A DNA stretch of 13,139 bases from Rhodospirillales bacterium (GTDB lineage Bacteria > Pseudomonadota > Alphaproteobacteria > Acetobacterales > Acetobacteraceae): NCBI GenBank assembly GCA_025352915.1, contig JANXSA010000678.1:1-13139 (forward strand). The letters run 5' to 3'. Made by a program: the position numbers and the translations under genes. Under the pieces are notes generated by a model that saw nothing but the letters and a program-made list of their open reading frames with translations, ran no database searches and was not told the DNA's origin. Positions 6,007-13,139 of the stretch are shown piece by piece; positions within the stretch are counted from its first letter, which is position 1; each line of letters starts with the position of its first letter.

Positions 6007-6914
6007 TGGATTCCGTGCCGGCCCAGCGCGCGGCGATCGACCGGATCGAGGCGCTGGTCCAGGAAGAGGTTGGGCGCAATATTTCCCATCTGTGCACCGC
6101 CGCGGCGGGCGGGCTGTGGGACATGGCGTCGTCCATTGCCGCGGCGGCGGCGCCGGTGGTTGGCGTGATCACCGGGTTCTACGTGCCGCGCGGCACGCCG
6201 CCGGCCGGGGAAACGGATGGACCGATCGGGGCGGCGTTGTTGCTGCGCGGTCTGCGCGATGCTGGCGTGGCGGGACGTTTGGCGACCGATGCGCCGTGTC
6301 GCGACGTTTGTGCGGCGGCGTTGCGGGGGGCGGGGATCGGCGGGCTTGTGCTGGATGCGGTGCCGGTGGGCGCCCCGCTGGGACCGCTGGTCGCCGCCTG
6401 GCGGGACGCCGGGGTGACGCACGGGCTGTCGATCGAGCGCTGCGGGCGCAGCATCGATGGTATGCCGCGTAACCTGCGCGGGGTGGATATCAGCGCCCAT
6501 ACCGCGCCGCTGGACGAGTTGTTTGTGGCGGGGCCATGGCAGACGCTGGCGATCGGCGATGGCGGCAATGAGATCGGCATGGGGGCGTTGCCGCGGGCGC
6601 TGATCGGGCGGGACGTTGCCAATGGCGAGGCGATCGCCTGTGTTACTCCGGCGCGCCACCTGGTGGTGGCCGGGGTGTCGAACTGGGGTGCCTGGGGCTT
6701 GCTGGCGGCACTGGCGGTGCTGCGCGCGGAGTGGCGGGGGGCGTTGCTGGCGGCGCTCGACCCGGCGCTGGATGCGGCGATCATGGCGGAGGCGGTCTGG
6801 CATGGCCCGGCCGTGGACGGGGTGACGGCGCGGCAGGAGCTGACCGTCGATTCGCTCGACATGGCAACCCACCATCGCAAGCTGCTGGCGATCCGCGCGA
6901 TCGTCGAGGGTTGA
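6006..6914 (+). CDS. DUF4392 family protein (D-glutamate cyclase C-terminal-type)
   Basis: This 302-residue protein has the DUF4392 motifs. T-G-F-Y-V-P (57-62) is followed by G-E-T-D-G-P-I-G-A (68-76). E-R-C-G-R-S (144-149) precedes N-L-R-G-V-D-I-S (156-163), and the sequence ends with I-G-D-G-G-N-E-I-G-M-G (183-193) and G-V-S-N-W-G-A-W-G (223-231). In mammals this domain is the C-terminal half of D-glutamate cyclase. ATG 6006 shares its A with the upstream TGA, so the two genes are probably translationally coupled and their products may act together. The frame is open upstream to 5625 inside the previous gene, but homology begins only after 6006. Whether each half acts alone or as a complex cannot be told from sequence. 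Confidence 0.86.
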   Translation: MDSVPAQRAAIDRIEALVQEEVGRNISHLCTAAAGGLWDMASSIAAAAAPVVGVITGFYVPRGTPPAGETDGPIGAALLLRGLRDAGVAGRLATDAPCRDVCAAALRGAGIGGLVLDAVPVGAPLGPLVAAWRDAGVTHGLSIERCGRSIDGMPRNLRGVDISAHTAPLDELFVAGPWQTLAIGDGGNEIGMGALPRALIGRDVANGEAIACVTPARHLVVAGVSNWGAWGLLAALAVLRAEWRGALLAALDPALDAAIMAEAVWHGPAVDGVTARQELTVDSLDMATHHRKLLAIRAIVEG

Positions 6915-6922
6915 TACGGTGC

Positions 6923-6943
6923 TGGCCAGGCTGTTGCTGGCCA
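6923..6943 (+). terminator. Hairpin after the DUF4392 gene, possible terminator
   Basis: TGGCCAG (6923-6929) and CTGGCCA (6937-6943) form a perfect 7-bp stem with a 7-nt loop, 9 nt after the stop codon. No T-run follows, so if it terminates it does so inefficiently or with help. It marks a likely boundary before the next promoter. The rest of the 156-bp gap to 7071 shows no gene. Confidence 0.4.
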
Positions 6944-6968
6944 TGACGCGCGGTGGTGGTGGGGATAG

Positions 6969-8276
<1,308 letters not shown>

Positions 8277-8277
8277 G

Positions 8278-9480
8278 ATGCCCGCGCTCGCGCAGCGGCT
8301 TAGCCGGGTCAAGGTTGCCGCCACCGTCCAGATGACCATCCGGGCCCGCGAGTTGCGGGCGCAGGGGCACAATGTCATCGCGCTGACCATCGGCGAGCCG
8401 AACTTCGCCTCGCCGAAGCATGCCATCGAGGCCGGGTTTGCCGCGGCGATGAAGGGTGACACCAAGTATCCGCCGCAGGACGGGGCGCCGGCGCTCAAGC
8501 AGGCGATCCAGCGCAAGTTCAAGCGCGATCACGGGCTGGACTATGCGCTGGACGAGATCATGGTCGGCAATGGTGGCAAGCAGGTGTTGTACAACGCCAT
8601 CATGGCCACCGTGGACGAGGGCGACGAGGTCATCGTGCCCGCCCCGTACTGGTCGGCCTATGTGCTGATGTCGCGCCTGGTTGGTGGCGAGCCGGTCATC
8701 ATCAACTGCTCGCAGAATAACGGCTTCAAGCTGCGCCCGGAGGATTTGGACGCCGCGATCACGCCGAAGACCAAGCTGGTGATGCTGAATTACCCGAACA
8801 ACCCGACCGGGGCGGCGCCGACCGAGGCCGAATTGCTAGCGCTGGCCGCCGTGCTGCGTAAGCATCCGCATGTCTGGGTGATCTGTGACGACATGTATGA
8901 GCACCTCGTATATGGCGATTTCAAGCATACGACGCTGGCACAGGTGGCGCCGGACTTGCGGGATCGTGTGGTCACGGTCAGCGGCGTGTCGAAGACCTAT
9001 GCCATGACCGGCTGGCGCGTTGGGTTTGCCGGCGGGCCGAAGGAGCTGATCCGCGCCATGGTCAACATGCAGGGCCAGGCGACGGCCGGCGTTTCCACCG
9101 TGGGACAGGCGGCGGCGGCGGCGGCGTTGGATGGGCCGCAGGAATGCGTGGCCGACATGAAGGCACAGTACAATGTTCGGCGCGACATGGTGGTCGATGC
9201 GCTGAACCGGATGCCGGGTATTTCCTGCCACAAACCCGAAGGCGCGTTCTACGTGTTTCCCAACATCGCCGGCTGCCTGGGACGGACCACGCCGGCTGGC
9301 AAGATGATCGAGACTGACGCCGATTTCGCCATGGCCTGCTTGGAGGAGGCGCATGTCGCTCTGGTTTCCGGGGCGGGGTTTGGCATGTCGCCGTATCTGC
9401 GCATCAGCTACGCCACCGATGATGCCAGCCTGGAAGAGGCGATGAAGCGCATGGGGGCGTTTGTCGCCAGCCTGACGTGA
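8278..9480 (+). CDS. Class I/II PLP-dependent aminotransferase, second (paralogous) copy
   Basis: The 400-residue protein aligns along its whole length with the preceding gene and is a diverged tandem duplicate. Motifs are T-I-G-E-P-N-F (37-43), T-K-Y-P-P-Q-D-G (62-69), P-A-P-Y-W (121-125), N-Y-P-N-N-P-T-G (171-178), C-D-D-M-Y-E (203-208), K239 in V-S-K-T-Y-A-M-T-G-W-R, and R375. It differs from its neighbour at substrate-lining loops (Y-P-P-Q-D-G for Y-T-D-V-A-G, and P-Y-W for P-C-W), suggesting a different substrate. The start is ATG 8278, one base after the upstream TGA, with AGGGA at 8263-8267. The frame is open further upstream inside the first copy, but those codons are shadow. Its stop overlaps the next GTG start by four bases. 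Confidence 0.9.
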   Translation: MPALAQRLSRVKVAATVQMTIRARELRAQGHNVIALTIGEPNFASPKHAIEAGFAAAMKGDTKYPPQDGAPALKQAIQRKFKRDHGLDYALDEIMVGNGGKQVLYNAIMATVDEGDEVIVPAPYWSAYVLMSRLVGGEPVIINCSQNNGFKLRPEDLDAAITPKTKLVMLNYPNNPTGAAPTEAELLALAAVLRKHPHVWVICDDMYEHLVYGDFKHTTLAQVAPDLRDRVVTVSGVSKTYAMTGWRVGFAGGPKELIRAMVNMQGQATAGVSTVGQAAAAAALDGPQECVADMKAQYNVRRDMVVDALNRMPGISCHKPEGAFYVFPNIAGCLGRTTPAGKMIETDADFAMACLEEAHVALVSGAGFGMSPYLRISYATDDASLEEAMKRMGAFVASLT

Positions 9481-10469
9481 GCCTGGGGTTGCGCGCGGGG
9501 CGGGATGACGATGCTGCGGATTTCATCGCGCTGATCGGTGCGTGCTGGGCCGAGTATCCCGGATGCGTGATGGATGTGGATGGCGAGGTGCCGGAATTGC
9601 GGGCGCTGGCCAGCTACTATGCCGGGCAGGGCGGGGCGCTGTGGGCGGCCGAAGATGGCGGGCGCGTGGTTGGCATGGTTGCTACCAAGCCGCTGGGTCA
9701 GGGCGCCTGGGAAATCTGCAAGATGTACGCTTATCCCGCGCAGCGCGGGTCCGGCCTGGCGCGGCGGCTGATCGACGCGGCGGAGGATTTCGCGCGCGCG
9801 CATGGCGCGGCCGAGATGCGGCTGTGGAGCGATACGCGGTTCGACCGTGCGCATCGGTTCTACGAGAACCGCTCCTACATTCGTGCCGGCGCCATCCGTG
9901 CGCTGAACGATTTGTCGAACTCGATGGAGTTTGGCTACGCCAAGGCGTTGACGGGGGTTTCGGTGGTGCGGCTGGATGCCGCCGCCGCGGTGTCGGCCAT
10001 CCCGCGCCTGGCGGTGGTGTTGAAGGACTGCGTTGATGCTGGTGCATCGGTGTCGTTTCTGGCACCGCTGGCGATCGAGCGGGCGCGGGCATACTGGAAG
10101 CGCATCGCATCCCAGGCGGCGATTGGCGAGACGATGCTGTTCGCCGCCTGGTTGGACGGGGTGCTGGTCGGCACGGTGACTCTGGGGCTCGTCATGGCGG
10201 AGAACCAGAAGCACCGGGCGGAGGTGCGGATGCTGTTGGTGGCACAAGGCGCCCGGCGGCGCGGCATTGCCCGCAGGCTGTTGCACGCGGCCGAGGCGGT
10301 GGCGCGTGATGCAGGCCGCGAAATGCTGATGCTCAACACGCCGACCGAAGGTGGGGCCGAGCCGCTGTTTCGCGCCGAGGGTTGGCGTCAGCTTGGTGCC
10401 ATTCCGGACTATGCGCGCCGCGCGGACGGGACCAGGGAGGCGGCGACCGACTTCTGGAAGCGATTGTGA
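9477..10469 (+). CDS. Double-domain GNAT N-acetyltransferase
   Basis: Two GNAT folds lie in one 330-residue chain. In the first (about 1-157) the acetyl-CoA-binding loop is Q-R-G-S-G-L-A-R-R-L (89-98). Next come an R-L-W-S-D-T strand (115-120) and the F-Y-E-N motif (128-131). In the second (about 160-330) the loop is Q-G-A-R-R-R-G-I-A-R-R-L (257-268), followed by L-N-T (286-288) and the F-R-A-E-G-W motif (298-303). Both halves keep the glycine-containing pyrophosphate loop, so both may bind acetyl-CoA. The substrate is unknown. The first half resembles small-molecule or amino-acid acetyltransferases; the second resembles acetyltransferases associated with antibiotic or amine modification. The GTG start at 9477 overlaps the upstream TGA (GTGA), which implies translational coupling with the aminotransferases. 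Confidence 0.87.
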   Translation: MSLGLRAGRDDDAADFIALIGACWAEYPGCVMDVDGEVPELRALASYYAGQGGALWAAEDGGRVVGMVATKPLGQGAWEICKMYAYPAQRGSGLARRLIDAAEDFARAHGAAEMRLWSDTRFDRAHRFYENRSYIRAGAIRALNDLSNSMEFGYAKALTGVSVVRLDAAAAVSAIPRLAVVLKDCVDAGASVSFLAPLAIERARAYWKRIASQAAIGETMLFAAWLDGVLVGTVTLGLVMAENQKHRAEVRMLLVAQGARRRGIARRLLHAAEAVARDAGREMLMLNTPTEGGAEPLFRAEGWRQLGAIPDYARRADGTREAATDFWKRL

Positions 10470-10476
10470 GGCCTGC

Positions 10477-10908
10477 TCAGAACGACACGCAGCTATTGCT
10501 GATCACCAGCCCCACGCTCTCCTGATTGAACTTGCCCCGGTATTCGGCGCGGATCGCTTCGAAGTTCCAGATTGTGTCGGCGTCTTTCCCCGCTGCGATC
10601 TCGATGACGGTCGATTTTTCCTGGATGATCCGCCCGGTGCTGCGCTGGCGCCACTGGCCGTAGCCGTCGAACACCGAAAAGCCCGACGGGAAGCGCGGGG
10701 TGACGTTCTCCGCCAGGAATTTCTGCCACGCGGCGTCGTCCACCGTGCCGCCGCCCTTGATTGTGCGGCCGAAATACAGCCGCGCGGTGATGCCGGGATC
10801 GCCGCGCATCATGGCGCAGACGTTATCGGACGGTGGCACGACCACCGAGAGTTGCGGTCCGCAGGCGGACAGGCTGGCCAGGACAACGGCGATCGGGATG
10901 AGGCGCAT
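10477..10908 (-). CDS. DUF3574-type lipoprotein
   Basis: The 143-residue protein has a hydrophobic signal segment and an L-S-A-C lipobox with the acylated cysteine at C16. After C31 in the D-N-V-C segment, the mature part contains L-Y-F-G-R-T-I (44-50), a V-D-D-A-A-W-Q-K-F-L-A block (56-66), and G-F-S-V-F-D-G-Y-G-Q-W (76-86). These match, from memory, the DUF3574 family of small secreted proteins of unknown function. The start is either GTG 10911 or ATG 10908; GGAG about 8 nt before the ATG slightly favours the ATG. It converges on the GNAT gene with a 7-nt gap and is divergent from the CDGSH gene. Confidence 0.75.
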   Translation of the reverse strand: MRLIPIAVVLASLSACGPQLSVVVPPSDNVCAMMRGDPGITARLYFGRTIKGGGTVDDAAWQKFLAENVTPRFPSGFSVFDGYGQWRQRSTGRIIQEKSTVIEIAAGKDADTIWNFEAIRAEYRGKFNQESVGLVISNSCVSF

Positions 10909-11005
10909 CACGTGGGCTCCACAAACAGGCAGTCTGGCGGCGCGTGGCCGACGCGGTTAGCATCCTGCGCATTGCCCCTCGGGGCTTGCAAGCAGGAGTG
11001 CCAGC

Positions 11006-11248
11006 ATGTCTGAACAGCCCGTGATTGCCGCCAAGGCGCCGATCAAGATCGCCGTCGAAGCCGGCAAGGATTATTGGTGGTGCTCCTGCGGCAAGTCCGC
11101 CAAGCAGCCTTTCTGCGACGGTTCGCACAAGGGCGGCAGCTTCTTGCCGATGAAATACACCGCCGAAAAGACCGGCGACGCCTGGTTCTGTGCCTGCAAG
11201 GGCACCGCCAAGTCGCCGCTTTGCGACGGATCGCACAAGGCGCTCTGA
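11006..11248 (+). CDS. Double CDGSH-type iron-sulfur protein
   Basis: The 80-residue protein contains two mitoNEET-type binding sites. The first has C26, C28, C37 and H41 (C-S-C ... C-D-G-S-H). The second has C62, C64, C73 and H77 (C-A-C ... C-D-G-S-H). Each three-Cys, one-His set binds a redox-active, acid-labile [2Fe-2S] cluster. Tandem CDGSH proteins of this size are common in bacteria, and their physiological role is mostly undefined (redox or iron-sulfur homeostasis is proposed). AGGAG about 9 nt upstream fixes the ATG. A small GC hairpin (10974-10985) precedes the gene. It is likely cytoplasmic, with no signal or membrane segment. Confidence 0.9.
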   Translation: MSEQPVIAAKAPIKIAVEAGKDYWWCSCGKSAKQPFCDGSHKGGSFLPMKYTAEKTGDAWFCACKGTAKSPLCDGSHKAL

Positions 11249-11256
11249 CATCGTGC

Positions 11257-11294
11257 TGCCCCCGCCGGAGATCGCGATCGCTGCGGCGGGGGCA
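11257..11294 (+). terminator. Strong GC hairpin after the CDGSH gene, probable terminator
   Basis: TGCCCCCGCCG (11257-11267) pairs perfectly with CGGCGGGGGCA (11284-11294), an 11-bp stem. The 16-nt loop contains a further GATCGCGATC palindrome. It begins 9 nt after the stop codon. There is no T-run, so it is a stable stem but not a textbook intrinsic terminator. Confidence 0.5.
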
Positions 11295-11335
11295 ACCGGC
11301 CGGCCTTGGCTTGCGATTCCCGTCAGGAGTGCGTG

Positions 11336-12256
11336 ATGGCTCTGCTCAGTGAAACCGCTGCCGGCGTCTATATCATCTCGGTGACGCCGTTCACCGATCG
11401 GGGCGAAATCGACTTCGCTAGCGCCGACGGGATGGTGGAGTTCTACCTGTCGCGCGGCGCTACCGGGCTTACCATCCTCGGCATGATGGGCGAGGCGCCG
11501 AAACTGTCGGTGGCCGAGTCGGTGGCGTTTTCGAAGTACGTGGTCGGGCGGGTGGCCGGGCGGGTGCCGGTGGTGGTGGGCGTCTCCAGCCCGGGTTTCG
11601 CGGCGATGCGCGAATTGGCCCGCGCGGTGATGGATGATGGAGCCTCGGGCGTGATGGTGGCGCCGGGCGGGGCGTTGCGCACCGATGATGCCATCTTCCG
11701 CTATTTCGGCCAGGTGGCCGAGACGTTGGGCGGCATCCCCTGGGTGCTGCAGGATTTCCCGCAGACGACCAACGTCTTTATCGCGCCGGCCGTCATCCGC
11801 CGCGTGGTGGACACCGACCCATCCTGCGTGATGCTGAAGCACGAGGACTGGCCCGGGCTGAACAAGATTTCCATCTTGCGCGAAGCCGCCGGAATGCGCC
11901 GGATTTCCATCCTTGTCGGCAATGGTGGCTTGTTCCTGCCGGAGGAACTGCGCCGCGGTGCCGATGGTGCGATGACCGGCTTCGCCTTCCCCGAAATGAT
12001 GAGCGGGGTCTATGCCGCCCACCTGGCCGGCGACGAGCAGCGCGCGAGCGATCTGTTCGACGCCTACCTGCCGCTGGCACGCTACGAGTTGCAGCCCGGG
12101 CCGGGCCTGGCGGTGCGCAAATATATTCTCCACAAGCGCGGCGCCATCGCCTCGCCCGCGCAACGGCGGCCGATCTCGGCGCTGAACGACCGCGAAGTCG
12201 CCGAGGTCGAGTTCCTGCTGGCGCGGCTGGAACGGCGTTTGGCCGAACTAGGCTAG
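11336..12256 (+). CDS. Dihydrodipicolinate synthase-family lyase/aldolase, divergent
   Basis: The 306-residue chain has the DapA (TIM-barrel, Schiff-base) family outline: S-V-T-P-F at 15-19, G-M-M-G-E at 49-53 in place of G-T-T-G-E, and V-M-L-K-H at 165-169 with K168 as the likely Schiff-base lysine. N-G-G at 196-198 and a family-typical C-terminal helical region follow. At the strand where DapA has Y-N-x-P, with a catalytic tyrosine, this protein has Q-D-F-P (139-142), so that tyrosine is missing. The GTTGE threonines are also lost. It is therefore unlikely to be the lysine-pathway DapA and more likely acts on another keto acid. AGGAG at 11325-11329 supports ATG 11336. It converges on the amidohydrolase with a 10-nt gap. 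Confidence 0.85.
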   Translation: MALLSETAAGVYIISVTPFTDRGEIDFASADGMVEFYLSRGATGLTILGMMGEAPKLSVAESVAFSKYVVGRVAGRVPVVVGVSSPGFAAMRELARAVMDDGASGVMVAPGGALRTDDAIFRYFGQVAETLGGIPWVLQDFPQTTNVFIAPAVIRRVVDTDPSCVMLKHEDWPGLNKISILREAAGMRRISILVGNGGLFLPEELRRGADGAMTGFAFPEMMSGVYAAHLAGDEQRASDLFDAYLPLARYELQPGPGLAVRKYILHKRGAIASPAQRRPISALNDREVAEVEFLLARLERRLAELG

Positions 12257-12266
12257 GCGCCCGCTC

Positions 12267-13139
12267 TCAGCCCCCATCATGCCACCACTTGCCGCCCAGC
12301 ACGATGCCGCGGCAGGCGAGTTGCTGTTTGGACTTCATCTTCAGGCCCATCACGTCCTCGAAGGTGAAGTCGCCGTGTTCGATTTCCAGGATCGTGGCAT
12401 CGCCGAGAAGGCCCTGACCGAGGGTCCCGCGGTCGTCCAGCCTTGCGGCGCGGGCCGGGTTGATCGTGCTCATGCGGATCACTTCCTTCAGCGACACGCC
12501 CATCTCCATGAATTTCGACATGGTGATGAGCATGTTGTAGGCCGGCCCGCCGATCGAGGTCAGGTGCACGTCGCTGCTGATCACATCAGGCGCGAAACCG
12601 TTCTTCAGCATCTGCATCGCGGTGTCGAAACCGAAGCTGCCGCGGCCGTGGCCGATATCGAAAATCACCCCGCGCTCGCGCGCCTCCAGCACATCCGGCT
12701 GCACCCCGCCATCGGGGGAAGCCGGCGAATTGGGCCAGGGACGGAAGCAGTGGGTCAGGATGTCGCCGCGCCGCAACAGCTTCATCACCTCGGCGCGCGG
12801 CGGCGGCGGGGCGTCGAGATGGCCCATCAGCGGCAGGCCGAGCTGGTCGGCGACTTCAAGCGCCATCTGCATCGGCGCGATTCCGAGAGCGCCAGAGGTG
12901 CCGCCGCCGATGCGCACCTTGATGCCGCAGATCAGGTCGGCCTGTTCCTTCGCCACGGCGAGACAGACGCGCGAATTGAGCAGCCGCAGGTCAGACGACT
13001 CGCCGAAGCTGACATCCCAGTGCAGTGCGAAGATGCCGGCAAAGGACAGGTTGAGGAACGGCACCACCCGGACATGCGCCGGCTCGATCACATGCTTACG
13101 GAAGCCATGGATATTGCCCGGCCCGGCCGAGCCGGCATC
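12267..13139 (-). CDS. Metal-dependent amidohydrolase, cog3964 type (partial, N-terminus outside window)
   Basis: The frame is open from the right edge (first codons D-A-G-S-A-G) to TGA at 12267-12269, so 291 C-terminal codons (290 residues plus stop) are present and the N-terminal metal-binding HxH is outside the window. A GTG at 13091 is in frame, but conserved family sequence continues upstream of it, so it is not the start. Ligand-bearing segments are G-I-K-V-R-I-G-G (carboxylated Lys candidate), G-H-L-D-A (His), L-T-H-C (His) and S-S-D-V-H (catalytic Asp). The end has T-I-N-P-A-R-A and the G-D-A-T-I-L beta-sandwich strand. Family members studied biochemically, Atu3266 and EF0837, hydrolyse acetylated hydroxy or D-amino acids (from memory). 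The true substrate is unknown. Confidence 0.87.
   Translation of the reverse strand, partial: DAGSAGPGNIHGFRKHVIEPAHVRVVPFLNLSFAGIFALHWDVSFGESSDLRLLNSRVCLAVAKEQADLICGIKVRIGGGTSGALGIAPMQMALEVADQLGLPLMGHLDAPPPPRAEVMKLLRRGDILTHCFRPWPNSPASPDGGVQPDVLEARERGVIFDIGHGRGSFGFDTAMQMLKNGFAPDVISSDVHLTSIGGPAYNMLITMSKFMEMGVSLKEVIRMSTINPARAARLDDRGTLGQGLLGDATILEIEHGDFTFEDVMGLKMKSKQQLACRGIVLGGKWWHDGG

Noticed and set aside
10974..10985. GCCCC-TC-GGGGC hairpin upstream of the CDGSH gene as a riboswitch or terminator
   Set aside because: The 5-bp stem has a 2-nt loop, no T-run and no larger structure around it. This is too little to support a function.
10823..12163. Minus-strand ORF of 446 codons opposite the CDGSH and DapA-like genes
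   Set aside because: It covers two clear genes and a GC hairpin, is low complexity and shows no family motifs. It is a shadow of the high-GC plus-strand genes.

Overview
The window is a GC-rich, gene-dense bacterial chromosome segment. Long antisense shadow ORFs, short intergenic gaps, many GTG/TTG start options and the gene families suggest an alphaproteobacterium. An AT-rich palindromic element at 1043-1126 resembles elements I remember from Acetobacteraceae genomes; that family assignment rests on memory, not a search. No rRNA, tRNA, CRISPR array, prophage or complete insertion sequence was seen.

Layout. The left edge (1-991, minus) holds the N-terminal part of a multi-pass membrane protein with a GT-C glycosyltransferase-like first loop. 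It is separated from a DedA-family membrane protein (1167-1685, plus) by the palindromic element. A glycine-rich lipoprotein with seven 18-bp repeats follows (1784-2275). Next come a frameshifted, truncated LysE-type exporter remnant (2346-2545), a thioredoxin-fold gene interrupted by one in-frame TGA (2584-3648) and a GFA/CENP-V-type zinc protein (3660-4061). A ketopantoate-reductase-like gene lies on minus (4092-5084). Divergent from it is a coupled pair, DUF1445 plus DUF4392 (5206-6914), which together match the two halves of mammalian D-glutamate cyclase. A second transcription unit (7071-10469) has two paralogous class I aminotransferases and a double-GNAT acetyltransferase. A DUF3574-type lipoprotein (minus), a double-CDGSH iron-sulfur protein, a divergent DapA-family lyase and a convergent, partial cog3964-type amidohydrolase complete the window.

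The main result is at 2977-2979. The TGA sits exactly where the thioredoxin-like active site needs its first cysteine (W-A-S-W-TGA-G-C). The frame stays open and coherent for another 222 residues, through the rest of the fold and a TPR-like tail. The most economical reading is a selenocysteine-containing ResA/TlpA-like protein of 354 residues, which conventional gene calling would split into two fragments. Hand folding finds possible bacterial SECIS hairpins just downstream. The competing explanation, a recent nonsense mutation, is not excluded, because the upstream lysE remnant shows that decay does occur here.

Functionally, several genes handle amino acids and keto acids: D-glutamate cyclase halves, two aminotransferases, a ketopantoate reductase-like enzyme, a DapA-like lyase and an amidohydrolase. 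This suggests an accessory amino-acid or D-amino-acid metabolism region, but a single shared pathway is inference.
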